A stretch of 64,000 nucleotides of DNA from Bradyrhizobium sp. CB1015 (GCF_025200925.1 NZ_CP104174.1:1-64000); one strand, 5' to 3'; positions 28,126-38,419 are shown, numbered from the stretch's first letter. Notes: generated by a model from the letters alone, not told the origin. Translations and numbers: made by a program.

Positions 28126-29676
28126 ATGATCCGCTCCTTCCTGACCGTCTCGACGGGAACGCTGGCCTCGCGCCTCCTGGGTTTTGCCCGCGATTCCCTG
28201 ATTGCGGCGCTGCTCGGCACCGGCGCCGTGGCGGACGCGTTTCTGGCGGCGTTCCAGCTCGTCAACGTGGTGCGGCGGCTGCTCAGCGAGGGCGCGCTGA
28301 ACGCGGCGCTGATCCCGGCCTGGCTGCGGGTGCGGGACCGCGACGGGGCGGCGGAAGCCGCGGCGTTCGCCGGGCGCGTGCTCGGCACGGTCAGCGCGGC
28401 GCTGATCGCGATCTCGCTGCTGATCGCATTGTTGATGCCGCTGATCATGACGGTCATCGCGCCGGGATTCCTCGGCAGCGGCACGCTCGATCTCTCGGTT
28501 GAGAACGCGCGGCTGATGCTGCCTTATCTCGCCTTCGCCGGTCCCGTCACCGTGCTGATGGGACTGCTCAACGCGCAGGGACGCTTCACGCTGACGGCAT
28601 TCTCGCCGCTGCTGTTCAACATTGCGCTGATCGCCGCGATCGCGATGCTGCTTGTCGGGCGCGCAGAGGCCGGCTTCGCCGCGTGGATCCTGGCGGCGAG
28701 CGTCGGCCTCGCCGGCCTGCTGCAACTCTTGATGCTGCTGTCGCAGCGAAGCGCGCGCCTGGCGACACCGCTGCGTGTCAGTTTCGACAAGGAGATGCGC
28801 GGCTTCTTCGCCAAGGCGATCCCCGGCATGATCGCAAGCTCAGGGCCGCAATGGCTGATGGTGGCGGGTGCGATCATCGCGTCCGCGACGCCGTCCGCGG
28901 TGTCCTGGCTCTATTTCGCCAACCGCCTGATCGAGCTGCCGCTCGGCATCGTCGGCGTCGCCATGGGCACCGTGCTGGTGCCGGAGCTGACGCGCGCCGT
29001 CGCTAGCTCCGATCGCGACGCGGTGGCGCATGCCGAATCCCGCGCCCTGGAGCTTGCGGCCGGGCTGGCGCTGCCGGCGACGCTCGGCCTGATCGTGCTC
29101 GCCGAGCCGATCGTGCGGCTCTTGTTCGAGCATGGCGCGTTCGCCGCGGAGGACAGCGCGGCCACCGCGCGCGCGCTGATGTGGCTGGCGCTGGGCCTGC
29201 CGGCGCATGTGCTGATCAAGGCGCTGTCGCCGGCGTTCTATGCCCGCAGCGACACGATGACGCCGCTGCTGGCCACCGCGATAGGTTTCATGGTCGCTGT
29301 CGTGCTGGGCGTCCTGCTCGGCCATTTTTTCGGCGCGAGCGGGATCGCGGCGAGCATCGCGGCGGGCGCCTGGAGCAGCACGCTCTCGCTGCTCCGAAAG
29401 GGCGCGGGCGAGTTCGGCTTCTCGATCGACGCGGCGGCCCGCACGCGATTGCCGCGGATCGTGCTCGCCGCGCTCGCCATGGGCGCCCTGCTCTGGCTGA
29501 CCGCGGGACTGCTGCCGGCCGAGACCCATGGCTTCAAGATCCATGGCTTGACCAAATTCGTCGTGCTGGCTCTGCAGATCGCGGCCGGGATCGCCGTCTA
29601 CGGCCTGCTGCTGCAGATCCTCGGTGCCGCCTCCTGGCGCGAGGCGGTTAACGCATTGAAACGACCCTCTCGCTAG
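28126..29676 (+). CDS. murJ: Lipid II flippase MurJ
   Basis: Moves lipid-linked peptidoglycan precursor (lipid II) across the inner membrane. The 516-residue protein has about 14 membrane segments. Family motifs include the start MIRSFLTVSTGTLASRLLGFARDSLIA, LLSEGALNAALIPA, PYLAFAGPVTVLMGLLNAQGRF and FANRLIELPLGIVGVAMGTVLVPEL. ATG at 28126 is supported by homology; the open frame further upstream is a shadow of the adenosine kinase gene. trpS follows after a repeat. Confidence 0.95.
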   Translation: MIRSFLTVSTGTLASRLLGFARDSLIAALLGTGAVADAFLAAFQLVNVVRRLLSEGALNAALIPAWLRVRDRDGAAEAAAFAGRVLGTVSAALIAISLLIALLMPLIMTVIAPGFLGSGTLDLSVENARLMLPYLAFAGPVTVLMGLLNAQGRFTLTAFSPLLFNIALIAAIAMLLVGRAEAGFAAWILAASVGLAGLLQLLMLLSQRSARLATPLRVSFDKEMRGFFAKAIPGMIASSGPQWLMVAGAIIASATPSAVSWLYFANRLIELPLGIVGVAMGTVLVPELTRAVASSDRDAVAHAESRALELAAGLALPATLGLIVLAEPIVRLLFEHGAFAAEDSAATARALMWLALGLPAHVLIKALSPAFYARSDTMTPLLATAIGFMVAVVLGVLLGHFFGASGIAASIAAGAWSSTLSLLRKGAGEFGFSIDAAARTRLPRIVLAALAMGALLWLTAGLLPAETHGFKIHGLTKFVVLALQIAAGIAVYGLLLQILGAASWREAVNALKRPSR

Positions 29677-29695
29677 AGAGCGCGCCTTCTCTTCA

Positions 29696-29870
29696 CCTCT
29701 CCCATTGGGAGAGGTCGATTTGCGCAGCAAATCGGGTGAGGGGACTTGGTCCCACGAGAGGCCGCAGCCCCTCACCCGTCGCTTCGCGCATAGCCGAAGC
29801 TCCGCTTCGGCGTCGTCTTTTAAGAACGGCCGCCGTATGGCGGCCTATGCTCTCCCCATGGGAGAGGTGG
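29696..29870. repeat. Palindromic repeat, CTCTCCC family
   Basis: Left part CCTCTCCCATTGGGAGAGG with GATTTGCGCAGCAAATCGGG and GTGAGGGG. Right part CCCCTCACCCGTCGCTTCGC and CTCTCCCCATGGGAGAGG. It lies between murJ and trpS. Confidence 0.7.
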
Positions 29871-29936
29871 AAAGACCCTTGACGGGGCAGCGCCGCTGTT
29901 GGAAACGACGGCCGAATACCTATGGGAAGGCTGACC

Positions 29937-30989
29937 ATGCCATTCGTTGAACGGGTCTTTTCGGGCGTCCAGCCGACGGGCAATCTGCACCTCGGCAATT
30001 ACCTCGGCGCGATCGTCAACTTCGTGAAGATGCAGGAAACCCACAATTGCATCTATTGCGTCGTCGACATGCACGCGATCACGCAAGGGGTGGACGTCTG
30101 GGGCGGGCCGGTCGAGCTCGCGCGCAACACCCGCGAGGTGACCGCGGCGTTCATCGCGGCCGGCATCGACCCGAAGAAGCACATCGTGTTCAACCAGAGC
30201 CAGGTCTCCGGTCATGCCGAGCTCGCCTGGATCTTCAACTGCGTCGCACGCATGGGCTGGCTCGGCCGCATGACCCAGTTCAAGGAGAAGGCCGGCAAGG
30301 ACCGCGAGAACGCCTCCGTGGGCCTGTTCGACTATCCCGTGCTGATGGCCGCCGACATTCTGCTCTATCGCGCCACCCACGTTCCCGTGGGCGAAGACCA
30401 GAAGCAGCATCTCGAGCTCTCGCGCGACATCGCGCAGAAGTTCAACAACGACTTTGGCGACTCGATCCGCGCGCAGGGCACCAATGACGGGCTGTTCTTC
30501 CCGCTGCCGGAACCCTTGATCACCGGGCCGGCGACGCGCGTGATGAGCCTGCGCGACGGCACCAAGAAGATGTCGAAGTCGGACGCCTCCGACAATTCGC
30601 GCATCAATCTCACCGACGATGCCGACACCATCGCGCAGAAGATCCGCAAGGCGAAGACCGATCCGGAGCCGCTGCCGACGGAAGAGAAGGGCCTGGAAGC
30701 GCGGCCCGAGGCCGACAATCTGGTCGGCATCTTCGCCGCGCTGTCCGGCCGCTCCAAGGCGGACGTGCTGCGCGATTTCGGCGGTGGCCAGTTCTCCAGC
30801 TTCAAGAACGCGCTGGCGGAGCTGTGCGTGACAAAACTCGCGCCGATCGCCGGCGAGATGAAGCGCCTCGTCGCCGACCCCGGCCATATCGACACGATCC
30901 TGAACGACGGTTCGGACCGGGCCCGCGCCATCGCTGACGAGACGATGAAGCTCTCCAAGGACATCGTCGGCTTCATCCGCCGGCGCTAA
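29937..30989 (+). CDS. trpS: Tryptophan-tRNA ligase
   Basis: Charges tRNA-Trp. The 350-residue class I synthetase shows the HIGH-type motif in [17 protein letters not shown], the VVDMHAIT segment, [28 protein letters not shown] and the KMSKSDAS signature. Length is normal. ATG at 29937 is favoured over 29922 because GGGAAGG is well spaced before it and homology starts at [10 protein letters not shown]. It lies downstream of murJ in the same direction, and a universal stress protein gene follows. Confidence 0.96.
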   Translation: MPFVERVFSGVQPTGNLHLGNYLGAIVNFVKMQETHNCIYCVVDMHAITQGVDVWGGPVELARNTREVTAAFIAAGIDPKKHIVFNQSQVSGHAELAWIFNCVARMGWLGRMTQFKEKAGKDRENASVGLFDYPVLMAADILLYRATHVPVGEDQKQHLELSRDIAQKFNNDFGDSIRAQGTNDGLFFPLPEPLITGPATRVMSLRDGTKKMSKSDASDNSRINLTDDADTIAQKIRKAKTDPEPLPTEEKGLEARPEADNLVGIFAALSGRSKADVLRDFGGGQFSSFKNALAELCVTKLAPIAGEMKRLVADPGHIDTILNDGSDRARAIADETMKLSKDIVGFIRRR

Positions 30990-31090
30990 GGCGCGCTTCG
31001 CCGGCTGGCGCGACGGCGCCGGCCGCTTCGCCTCTCCCAAACATTGCGGGAGTGTGGCAGCATGCCCTCCGTGCAGAATCCGGGACATGC

Positions 31091-31585
31091 ATGACCAGCA
31101 AGCGACTTTGCTACGAGCCGGGCCACAAACCCAAATGCCTCGTCATCGTCGACGACAGCGCCGAATGGGATCGCGCCGTCTATTACGCCAGCCGCTGGGC
31201 GATCCGTGCCGGCGGCGGCGTCGTGATGCTGCGCATCATTGAGCCGGAACAGCAGAGCCAGGAATGGCTGGGGGTGGCCGACATCATGCGCGCCGAGGCG
31301 CAGGAAGCCGCCGAAGCCGCGCTCGACCGCGCCGCGGGGCGCGCCAACGGCATCGCCGCCATCACGCCGGAGCGGGTCATCCGCGAAGGCGAAGCGTTGG
31401 AGCAGCTGCTGGCCGTGATCGACGAGGACCCCGATATCGCCATGCTGGTGCTCGCCGCCAATCCCGGCGCGGAAGGGCCCGGACCTCTGGTTTCGCTGCT
31501 CGCGCATGCGCTCGGCACGTTCCCGGTGCCGGTGACGATCATCTCAGGCGCGCTGAGCGACCAGAGCGTGGATTCGCTGTCGTAG
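31091..31585 (+). CDS. Universal stress protein family protein
   Basis: A 164-residue UspA-fold protein: first strand KCLVIVDDSAEWDRAVYYASRWAIRAGGGVVMLRI, middle region REGEALEQLLAVIDEDPDIAMLVLAANPGAEGPGPLVSLLA, and C-terminal VPVTIISG. The G-2x-G-9x-G(S/T) ATP motif is not clearly preserved, so it may be of the non-ATP-binding type. It probably acts in stress survival; its partner is unknown. Start at the ATG 31091. It follows trpS in the same direction. Confidence 0.8.
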   Translation: MTSKRLCYEPGHKPKCLVIVDDSAEWDRAVYYASRWAIRAGGGVVMLRIIEPEQQSQEWLGVADIMRAEAQEAAEAALDRAAGRANGIAAITPERVIREGEALEQLLAVIDEDPDIAMLVLAANPGAEGPGPLVSLLAHALGTFPVPVTIISGALSDQSVDSLS

Positions 31586-31895
31586 CGACGGTGCTCCTCT
31601 TACCCTCCCCTGGAGGGGGGAGGGTCGGCTCATGTTGAGCGAAGCGAGGCATGAGACGGGGTGGGGTGACGGTCTCTCCGCGTGGGACGCTGCCCGAGTG
31701 GAGAGATCACCCCACCCCGCTCGCGCTGCGCGCGATCGACCCTCCCCCTCCAGGGGAGGGTAAGGAAGAACCTCACTAACCCGCTGATATGACAGCAGAA
31801 CATCATTCCCTCCCCTTGACCGTGCGTTCGCCGTCGCCATCTGCTAGGGGATAGAGCACGCGCCGGCCTTGAACCGGCGACGTCTGGAGAAAACC
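31586..31895. other. Intergenic region between usp and nfu genes
   Basis: About 310 bases, of which 31601-31764 is repeat. The remainder (31765-31895) ends in TCTGGAGAAAACC, the nfu ribosome binding site. GCCGGCCTTGAACCGGC, just before it, is a small hairpin. No gene is seen. Confidence 0.5.
31601..31764. repeat. Palindromic repeat, CCTCCCCTGGAGG family
   Basis: ACCCTCCCCTGGAGGGGGGA...GACGGGGTGGGGTGACGGTC is mirrored by GATCACCCCACCCCGCTCGC...GACCCTCCCCCTCCAGGGG. It lies between the usp and nfu genes. Confidence 0.75.
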
Positions 31896-32465
31896 ATGTT
31901 CATTCAAACCGAAGCCACCCCCAATCCCGCCACGCTGAAGTTCATTCCTGGCCGCGTCGTGGTCGACGGCAGCCCCATGGAATTTGCGAGCCGCGAAGCG
32001 GCCGCGCGTTCGCCGCTCGCCGAAAAGCTGTTCGACGTGCCCGGCGTCACCGGCGTGTTCTACGGATCGGACTTCATCACCGTGACCAAAGCGAGCGGTG
32101 AATGGCAGCAGCTCAAGCCCGCGATTCTCGGTGCCATCATGGAGCACTACATGTCGGGCGCGCCGCTGCTTGCCGGCGGCGAAGCGCACAGTGAGGCCGA
32201 TCTCGACGACGAGGACGAGTTCTTCGACGAGGCCGACGCCGAGACCGTGGACATGATCAAGGACCTGATCGAGACCCGGGTGCGGCCGGCAGTCGCCAAT
32301 GACGGCGGCGACATCACCTTCCGCGGCTTCAAGGATGGTATCGTCTATCTCAACATGAAGGGCGCCTGCTCCGGCTGCCCGTCATCGACGGCGACGCTCC
32401 AGCACGGCATCCAGAACCTGCTCAAGCACTTCGTGCCTGACGTGGTCGAAGTCCGGCCGATGTAA
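31896..32465 (+). CDS. nfu: NifU/Nfu family iron-sulfur protein
   Basis: Carries and delivers Fe-S clusters to apoproteins. The 189-residue protein has an N-terminal Nfu domain (MFIQTEATPNPATLKFIPGR to about residue 88), an acidic linker (about 100-115) and a C-terminal NifU domain (about 115-185) with the cluster-binding CSGC at C158-C161. This is the general Nfu type of alphaproteobacteria and mitochondria, not nitrogenase-specific NifU. ATG at 31896 follows TGGAGA. It converges with asd, only five bases between the stops. Confidence 0.93.
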   Translation: MFIQTEATPNPATLKFIPGRVVVDGSPMEFASREAAARSPLAEKLFDVPGVTGVFYGSDFITVTKASGEWQQLKPAILGAIMEHYMSGAPLLAGGEAHSEADLDDEDEFFDEADAETVDMIKDLIETRVRPAVANDGGDITFRGFKDGIVYLNMKGACSGCPSSTATLQHGIQNLLKHFVPDVVEVRPM

Positions 32466-32470
32466 GCCGG

Positions 32471-33505
32471 TTACGCCGCCTTCTGCTTCGCGGTGATCAG
32501 CTTGCGGTTGATCAGCACTTCCGCGATCTGGATCGCGTTGAGGGCGGCGCCCTTGCGTAAGTTGTCGGACACGCACCACAGCACGAGGCCGTTCTCCACG
32601 GTCGCGTCCTCGCGGATGCGGCTGATGTAAGTCGCGTCCTCGCCGGCCGCTTCATAGGGCGTGGCGTAGCCGCCGGGCTCCTGCTTGTCGATGACGAGGC
32701 AGCCGGGCGCCTTGCGCAGGATCTCGCGGGCTTCGTCGGCGCTGATCGGGGACTCGAACTCGATGTTGACAGCCTCGGAATGGCCGACGAACACGGGCAC
32801 GCGCACGCAGGTGGCGGAAAGCTTGATCTTGGGGTCCAGGATCTTCTTGGTCTCCGCCATCATCTTCCACTCTTCCTTGGTGTAGCCGTCCTCCATGAAG
32901 ACGTCGATGTGGGGGATGACGTTGAAGGCGATGCGCTTGGGGAATTTCTTCGCGACCAGCTCGTCATTGGTGTAGACGGCCTTGGTCTGCGAGAACAGTT
33001 CGTCCATTGCGTCCTTGCCGGCGCCCGACACGGATTGATAGGTCGAGACCACGACGCGCTTGATCGTCGCCTTGTCGTGCAAGGGCTTGAGCGCGACTAC
33101 GAGCTGCGCGGTCGAGCAGTTCGGGTTGGCGATGATGTTCTTCTTCTTGAAGCCTTCGGTGGCGGCCGCATTCACCTCCGGCACGATCAGCGGCACGTCC
33201 GGGTCCATGCGCCAGGCCGAGGAATTGTCGATCACGACCGCGCCGGCGGCGCCGATCTGCGGCGACCATTCCTTCGACACCGATCCGCCCGCCGACATCA
33301 GGCAGATGTCGACGTCGGAGAAGTCGTAATGCTCGAGCGCTTTGACCTTCAGGGTACGGTCGCCATAGGAGACCTCGACGCCGACGCTGCGGCGCGACGC
33401 CAGGGCCACGACCTCGTCCGCGGGGAATTTGCGCTCATCCAGGATGTTGAGCATTTCCCGACCGACATTGCCGGTCGCGCCGACGACTGCGACTTTGTAA
33501 CCCAT
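32471..33505 (-). CDS. asd: Aspartate-semialdehyde dehydrogenase
   Basis: Reduces aspartyl phosphate to aspartate semialdehyde, the branch point to lysine/diaminopimelate, threonine and methionine. The 344-residue protein has the NADP-binding VAVVGATGNVGREML, LMSAGGSVSKEW, the catalytic C130 in NPNCSTAQL, the conserved GKDAMDELFSQTK region and RIAFNVIPHIDVF. Length is normal for the short bacterial form. It is converging with nfu and divergent from the membrane-anchored protein at 33622. Confidence 0.96.
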   Translation of the reverse strand: MGYKVAVVGATGNVGREMLNILDERKFPADEVVALASRRSVGVEVSYGDRTLKVKALEHYDFSDVDICLMSAGGSVSKEWSPQIGAAGAVVIDNSSAWRMDPDVPLIVPEVNAAATEGFKKKNIIANPNCSTAQLVVALKPLHDKATIKRVVVSTYQSVSGAGKDAMDELFSQTKAVYTNDELVAKKFPKRIAFNVIPHIDVFMEDGYTKEEWKMMAETKKILDPKIKLSATCVRVPVFVGHSEAVNIEFESPISADEAREILRKAPGCLVIDKQEPGGYATPYEAAGEDATYISRIREDATVENGLVLWCVSDNLRKGAALNAIQIAEVLINRKLITAKQKAA

Positions 33506-33621
33506 CGTTCACTCTCCGATGAAAAAGCCCGTTCCCGAAGCTGACGCTTAAACAGGAAGAGCAGCGCTTCTATGCGAGAACCGGCCTCAAGACAACGTGG
33601 GACCATGCCTGAAGGCCGTGG

Positions 33622-34410
33622 ATGCAGTCGCCTGAGGCCAGCACGGCCGTTAGCCCTACCCAGATCCAGCTGACGCTCTTGGCCTTTGCCGACGAGGTCG
33701 TCGGTACGCTGGCGCATCTGGTCGCCTATGTGGTGGCGCTCGCCCTGTTTGCCATCCTCGCCCTCGCAGGCCTGGGACAGCTGCCTGACCTGCGCGGCGA
33801 TGGTCCTGCGGACAAGCCGGGCTGGAGCACGGCCGAGCGCTCGCACCCGGCGTTCGCCGTCAGCCGGAACGATTCGTCAGAGAAAACAGCCTCTTACACC
33901 ATCTTTCGGCACCCCGAAGGCGGCCGTAGGGACGTGCTGCGCTGGACCGACGCGGCGGACAAGCCGGTGGCCGAGCTCGAAATCTACCGCCTCGGCGCCG
34001 AATTCGACGTGACACGGCCGGCAGCCGCGGGCTTGGCCGCTCAGATCGGTTTGGGTGCGGGTACCCCGCTCGAGCAGGCCGGCCTGATCGACACCAAATT
34101 CGGCCCCGTTGCCCTGTTCCGGCCGGTCGGCGCGGTGGAGGGGGCGCGGGCCTGCCTCGGCTATCTCAAGCGCTACGAGGAGCCAGGCTTGCAGATCTCC
34201 GGCTTCTCCTGCCAGGGCGACAGCTTGCCCGCCCGCCGTGCGGCGATCGCCTGCACGCTGAACCGGCTGACGCTGCTGGCTTCGGGCAACGAGCCGAGGC
34301 TGGCGGAATTGTTCGCCCATGCCGAGCTCAGGCGCCGTGGCTGCAGCCCCCAGGGCTCGCCGGACTGGCTGCTCGGCGCAGCGAACGCGCAATTGCGCGG
34401 AGCGCTTTGA
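33622..34410 (+). CDS. Membrane-anchored protein of unknown function
   Basis: A 262-residue protein I do not recognise. A single hydrophobic segment (about 27-52, VVGTLAHLVAYVVALALFAILALAGL) near the N-terminus should anchor it in the inner membrane, with about 200 residues outside or inside. The soluble part includes ASYTIFRHPEGGRRDVLRW, FGPVALFRPVG and two Cys-containing stretches (ARACLGYLKRYEEPG and GFSCQGDSLPARRAAIACTLNRLTLLA). The conserved spacing of Cys residues could support a disulfide if periplasmic. It appears to be a single gene divergent from asd. Confidence 0.7.
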   Translation: MQSPEASTAVSPTQIQLTLLAFADEVVGTLAHLVAYVVALALFAILALAGLGQLPDLRGDGPADKPGWSTAERSHPAFAVSRNDSSEKTASYTIFRHPEGGRRDVLRWTDAADKPVAELEIYRLGAEFDVTRPAAAGLAAQIGLGAGTPLEQAGLIDTKFGPVALFRPVGAVEGARACLGYLKRYEEPGLQISGFSCQGDSLPARRAAIACTLNRLTLLASGNEPRLAELFAHAELRRRGCSPQGSPDWLLGAANAQLRGAL

Positions 34411-34566
34411 TCGGCATCAAGCTCAAGTGGCTGGTTTGCATGCAACTTTTGCCGACGCGCACGATTATTCCGAGCTGGTGTGACCCAATTGACCTAGTTG
34501 CGTCCGCCCCGGCCGGGCTAGTATGGGGTGAAATCGACTGGCGGCCTGCCGCCTGAAGGGGACGTG

Positions 34567-34968
34567 ATGAGCTTGAAATTTGCTGGTGTAAACAAGTTGG
34601 CCGCGAACAAACTGGCGACATTGCTTGCGGCGGGCGCCGCAATGGCCATCGCGTTCGCGACCCCGGCCTCCGCCGACACCAGGACCAAGCAGCGCTATGA
34701 CGAGCGCGGCCGGCCCTATTACGGCCCGAGCGGCCCCAACGCGGTCTACCAGCAGGGCCGCACCCGCATCTATGTGAGCAAGCGCTCCTGGCTCGACGGC
34801 GGCACCGAGGTCAATCCGGGCGACCGCAAGTTCACCGACTACGCCTTCCCGCCGGCCGTGGGCTATCCGTCCTTCGCCCGCGAGAACCTCAACCGTCCGA
34901 TCGACCGCCAGCCGCTCTCCCCGCCGCAGGATGTCGGCGGTTATCCGCAGAACTTCCCGCTGTACTGA
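34567..34968 (+). CDS. Small secreted protein of unknown function
   Basis: A 133-residue protein with a clear signal peptide: a Lys/Asn-rich start (MSLKFAGVNKLAANKL), hydrophobic core ATLLAAGAAMAIAFA, and a cleavage site after ATPASA (about residue 37). The mature part is Tyr/Pro/Arg-rich and polar, with RYDERGRPYYGPSGPNAVYQ and SKRSWLDGGTEVNPGDRKFTDYAFPP. No known domain. ATG at 34567 follows AAGGGGACGTG. It ends in an excellent terminator, so it is probably a stand-alone, well-expressed envelope protein. Confidence 0.75.
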   Translation: MSLKFAGVNKLAANKLATLLAAGAAMAIAFATPASADTRTKQRYDERGRPYYGPSGPNAVYQQGRTRIYVSKRSWLDGGTEVNPGDRKFTDYAFPPAVGYPSFARENLNRPIDRQPLSPPQDVGGYPQNFPLY

Positions 34969-34990
34969 GGCGGGCAGCGATCCGAATCAA

Positions 34991-35025
34991 AATGGCCGGG
35001 CTCACGCCCGGCCATTCTTGTTTTT
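34991..35025 (+). terminator. Rho-independent terminator
   Basis: Perfect 11-bp stem AATGGCCGGGC (34991-35001) with GCCCGGCCATT (35006-35016), a 4-base loop and then CTTGTTTTT. It lies 22 bases after the stop at 34968. Almost the same hairpin is used at 57030. Confidence 0.85.
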
Positions 35026-35042
35026 CGCGAGGTGCGTCCGCC

Positions 35043-35681
35043 TTACGCGTTGGCTGCCGGGTCATAGCGCCGGCAAAATTCCTCGATGGCCTCGGAACGG
35101 AAATCGGCTAAGCGCTCGAAGATCAGCGCATCCGGCCAATCCCACCAGGCAATGCGGCGCAGGCTTGCGGCAACAGAATCGTCAAAGCGCTTGCGGATGG
35201 AACGGGCGGGAACGCCACCGACGATGGTGTAGGGCTCGACATCGCGGCTGACGACCGCGCCCGCGGCGATCACCGCGCCGTCGCCGACGCTGACGCCCGG
35301 CAGCAGGATGGCGGCGTGGCCGATCCAGACGTCGTTGCCGACGATGACGCGATCGCCGCGGCGATCCGCGAAGAAGTCGCGGTCGCGCGTCGCGCCCGCC
35401 TCGTAATATTCGGGGACATAGGTGAAGCGATGCTGCGAGGGACGGCCCATCGGATGGTTCGGCGCGCCGATCCGCACCGAATTGGCGATCGCCGTGAACT
35501 TGCCGATCGCCGCATCGGCGACGTCGCAATTCTCGCCGAGATAGGTGTAGTCGCCGAGCGAAGCATATTCGATGCGCGTGCCCGCGAGCACCTCGCAACG
35601 CCGCCCGATCCGCGCCTCGCGCAAGCGCACCGTCTCATGGACGACGGTTTCCGCGATTTTGGGGCGGGGTGAGGCATCCAT
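35043..35681 (-). CDS. Hexapeptide-repeat acetyltransferase (CatB/phosphonate-type)
   Basis: A 212-residue left-handed beta-helix acyltransferase. Hexapeptide repeats run from about 20 to 165, with the acceptor-site segment [23 protein letters not shown] containing the family His, [51 protein letters not shown], and a C-terminal [16 protein letters not shown] helix. The pattern matches the transferase-hexapeptide proteins often linked to phosphonate (phn) operons. No phn gene is near, so the substrate is open. Start at Met 35681. leuB lies upstream across a REP-like palindrome. Confidence 0.82.
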   Translation of the reverse strand: MDASPRPKIAETVVHETVRLREARIGRRCEVLAGTRIEYASLGDYTYLGENCDVADAAIGKFTAIANSVRIGAPNHPMGRPSQHRFTYVPEYYEAGATRDRDFFADRRGDRVIVGNDVWIGHAAILLPGVSVGDGAVIAAGAVVSRDVEPYTIVGGVPARSIRKRFDDSVAASLRRIAWWDWPDALIFERLADFRSEAIEEFCRRYDPAANA

Positions 35682-35699
35682 GAGGGAGCTCCGAGTGCC

Positions 35700-35784
35700 G
35701 TAGCCCGGATGGAGCAAAGCGCAATCCGGGAAGGTCTGTCCGCAGGGAGAGAACCCGGATTTCGCTGCGCTCCATCCGGGCTAC
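35700..35784. repeat. 85-bp REP-like palindrome, copy 2
   Basis: GTAGCCCGGATGGAGCAAAG...CAATCCGGG and CCCGGATTTCGCTGCGCTCC...GGGCTAC. It occupies most of the gap between leuB and the downstream acetyltransferase gene (both minus strand). Confidence 0.85.
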
Positions 35785-35796
35785 GATTCCTCCGCC

Positions 35797-36909
35797 CTAC
35801 GCGTGCAGCTTCTGCAATTCCTTCAGGATCGCCTCGCCCATCTGCGTGGTCGAGGCCGACGTGGTGCCTTCCGACTTGATGTCGGCGGTGCGCAGGCCGC
35901 TGGCGAGCACGGCGGCGATGGCCTGGTCGACCTTGTCGGCGAGATCGCCCATGTCGAAGGAATAGCGCAGCGCCATGCCGAAGGACGAGATCATCGCGAT
36001 CGGGTTGGCGAGGCCCTTGCCGGCAATGTCGGGCGCCGAGCCGTGCACGGGCTCGTACAGCGCCTTGCGCTTCTTGGTCTTGACGTCGACCTCGCCGAGC
36101 GAGGCCGAGGGCAGCATGCCGAGCGAGCCGGTCAGCATCGCCGCGATGTCGGAGAGCATGTCGCCGAACAGGTTGTCGGTGACGATGACGTCGAACTGCT
36201 TCGGCCACTTCACCAGCATCATGCCGCCGGAATCGGCGAGCTGATGCTCGAGCGTGACATCGGGATATTCGCGCTTGTGGACCTGGGTCATGACCTCGTT
36301 CCAGAGCACGCCCGACTTCATGACGTTGCGCTTTTCCATCGACGTCACCTTGTTCCTGCGCTTCCTGGCAAGCTCGAAGGCGACGCGGCCGATGCGCTCG
36401 ATCTCATAGGTGTCATAGACCTGGGTGTCGATGGCGCGCTTCTGGCCGTTGCCGAGATCGGTGATGGTCTTGGGCTCGCCGAAATAGACGCCGCCGGTGA
36501 GCTCGCGCACGATGACGATGTCGAGTCCCTCGACCGCCTCGCGCTTCAGGCTGGAAGCATCGGCCAGCGCCGGATAGCACACGGCGGGACGGAGATTGGC
36601 GAACAGCGCGAGGTCCTTGCGCAGGCGCAGCAGGCCGGCTTCGGGGCGTACCTCGTAAGGCACGGCATCCCACTTCGGGCCGCCGACCGCACCGAAGATC
36701 ACGGCGTCGGCGTCCTTGGCCTTGGCCATGTCGCCCTCGGAGATCGAGACCTTGTGCGCGTCATAGGCCGAGCCGCCGACCAGGCCGGTGTCGGTCTCGA
36801 ACTTGGCGATCCCGGCCGAATTGAGCCAGTCGATCAGCCGCTTCACCTCGCCCATCACCTCGGGGCCGATACCGTCGCCGGGGAGCAGCAGCAGTTTGTG
36901 GGTCGCCAT
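35797..36909 (-). CDS. leuB: 3-isopropylmalate dehydrogenase
   Basis: Oxidative decarboxylation of 3-isopropylmalate in leucine synthesis. The 370-residue protein shows [38 protein letters not shown], the active-site [13 protein letters not shown], and the metal and cofactor motif [31 protein letters not shown] with [18 protein letters not shown] at 36909 follows GAGGAA. The leuC/leuD genes are not adjacent in this window, which is common in this group. Confidence 0.96.
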   Translation of the reverse strand: MATHKLLLLPGDGIGPEVMGEVKRLIDWLNSAGIAKFETDTGLVGGSAYDAHKVSISEGDMAKAKDADAVIFGAVGGPKWDAVPYEVRPEAGLLRLRKDLALFANLRPAVCYPALADASSLKREAVEGLDIVIVRELTGGVYFGEPKTITDLGNGQKRAIDTQVYDTYEIERIGRVAFELARKRRNKVTSMEKRNVMKSGVLWNEVMTQVHKREYPDVTLEHQLADSGGMMLVKWPKQFDVIVTDNLFGDMLSDIAAMLTGSLGMLPSASLGEVDVKTKKRKALYEPVHGSAPDIAGKGLANPIAMISSFGMALRYSFDMGDLADKVDQAIAAVLASGLRTADIKSEGTTSASTTQMGEAILKELQKLHA

Positions 36910-36933
36910 GGTCGTTCCTCTCAATAATACCTC

Positions 36934-37032
36934 GTCATTCCGGGACGCGCCGTCTGAGGCGCGGGCCCGGAATCCATACTCCCGATCGTGGTTATGGATT
37001 CCGGGCTCGCGCTCCGCGCGCCCCGGAATGAC
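36934..37032. repeat. Palindromic repeat, GTCATTCCGGG family, copy 1
   Basis: GTCATTCCGGGACGCGCC...GGCCCGGAATCCAT and ATGGATTCCGGGCTCGCGC...CCCCGGAATGAC. It lies between leuB and the MFS gene. Second copy at 47634-47713 inside the sdh operon. Confidence 0.8.
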
Positions 37033-37143
37033 GGTCGGCGGGAGTGCTAGAGCGGCGTTGCGTGCTTGGCAAGACACCATTGCCGGGGTGCGGCTGTGCA
37101 AGGCGGGCAGGGCCTGCCACACTGGGCGGGCCGGAGTATCCCC

Positions 37144-38346
37144 TTGCACGCACCTGACCGCGCCCTGCCCGACGCACATCCCGCGCGGCTGATCCTGACA
37201 CTGTCGCTGGCAGCGACGGTCGGGCTCGGCATCGGCCGCTTTGCCTATGCGCTGGTGCTGCCCGACATGCGCGAGACCCTCGGCTGGTCCTACTCGGCGG
37301 CCGGTTTCATGAACACGATCAACGCCGTCGGCTATCTCGTGGGCGCGCTGGTGGCGTCCCGCCTGATCCAGCGCGTCGGCTGGGCCGCCGCGATCCGCGG
37401 CGGAACCCTCGCCTGCGTCGCCGCGCTTGCGACTTGCGCACTGACCGGCAATTTCGTGGCGCTGAGCCTGGCGCGCCTGGTGCTCGGCCTGGGCGCAGCG
37501 GCCGGCTTCGTCGCCGGCGGCGCGCTTGCCGCCACCATCGCCCAGTCGCGTCCGAACCGGGCCAATTTCCTGCTGAGCTTGTTCTATGCCGGGCCCGGCA
37601 TCGGCATTCTGTCCTCGGGGCTGATCGCCCCGTTCACGTTGCAATATTTCGGGCCGGGCTCGTGGTGGATCGTCTGGTGGGCGCTGACGCTACTGTCTGT
37701 CGCAATGACCGTGCCGCTGTTTCTGATCCGCATCGAGAGCGGCGCACGCTTCTCCGAAGGCAGCCACACCTCGTTCGCGATCCTGCCGGTGCTGATTTAT
37801 CTGGCCGGCTATTTCCTGTTCGGCGCCGGCTACATCGCCTACATGACCTTCATGATCGCCTATGTGCGCGACGGCGGCGGCGGGGCCGCGGCGCAGGCGG
37901 CGTTCTGGAGCCTGATCGGCCTATCCGCCTTCGTGACGCCCTGGGCCTGGCGCGGCGTGCTGGCGCTCGATCGCGGCGGGCTCGCCACCGCGATCATCCT
38001 CGGCACCAACGCGCTGGGCGCAGCCCTGCCGATGCTCGGGCATTCGCCGGCCTGGCTCGCGATCTCGGCGATCGTGTTCGGCGTCGCCTTTTTCGCCGTG
38101 GTCGGCTCGACCACCGCCTTCGTGCGCTTCAACTATCCTCCCGAAGTGTGGCCGACCGCGATCGCGGCGATGACGATCTCGTTCGGCGTCGGCCAGACGC
38201 TGGGGCCGATCGTGGTCGGCGCGATCACCGATGCGCTGGGGAGCCTGTCGTATGCACTCAATTTATCGGCGGCGCTGCTGGCGCTCGGGGCGGTCGCGGC
38301 GTTGTGCCAGCGCAAGGTGGGGCCGAAAGCGGCGAATGGCGAATAG
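37144..38346 (+). CDS. MFS transporter, YbfB/YjiJ family
   Basis: A 400-residue major facilitator protein with 12 hydrophobic segments. The first helix [50 protein letters not shown] is the hallmark of the YbfB/YjiJ type, with the GIGRFAY motif. Substrate unknown. The frame stays open upstream through the repeat. A TTG at 37144, preceded by CGGAG, gives an N-terminus ([18 protein letters not shown]) immediately before the first helix and is preferred; this start is not certain. Confidence 0.85.
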   Translation: MHAPDRALPDAHPARLILTLSLAATVGLGIGRFAYALVLPDMRETLGWSYSAAGFMNTINAVGYLVGALVASRLIQRVGWAAAIRGGTLACVAALATCALTGNFVALSLARLVLGLGAAAGFVAGGALAATIAQSRPNRANFLLSLFYAGPGIGILSSGLIAPFTLQYFGPGSWWIVWWALTLLSVAMTVPLFLIRIESGARFSEGSHTSFAILPVLIYLAGYFLFGAGYIAYMTFMIAYVRDGGGGAAAQAAFWSLIGLSAFVTPWAWRGVLALDRGGLATAIILGTNALGAALPMLGHSPAWLAISAIVFGVAFFAVVGSTTAFVRFNYPPEVWPTAIAAMTISFGVGQTLGPIVVGAITDALGSLSYALNLSAALLALGAVAALCQRKVGPKAANGE

Positions 38347-38419
38347 CGAATGGCGAGTCGAGAGCGGATTGGCTTCACTGCTTCCCTATTCGCTACTCCC
38401 GATTCGCCATTCGCCTTAT

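Noticed and set aside
19109..31764. CRISPR-like repeated units in intergenic DNA
   Set aside because: Repeats are palindromic, irregularly spaced and dispersed, with no regular spacers and no cas genes.
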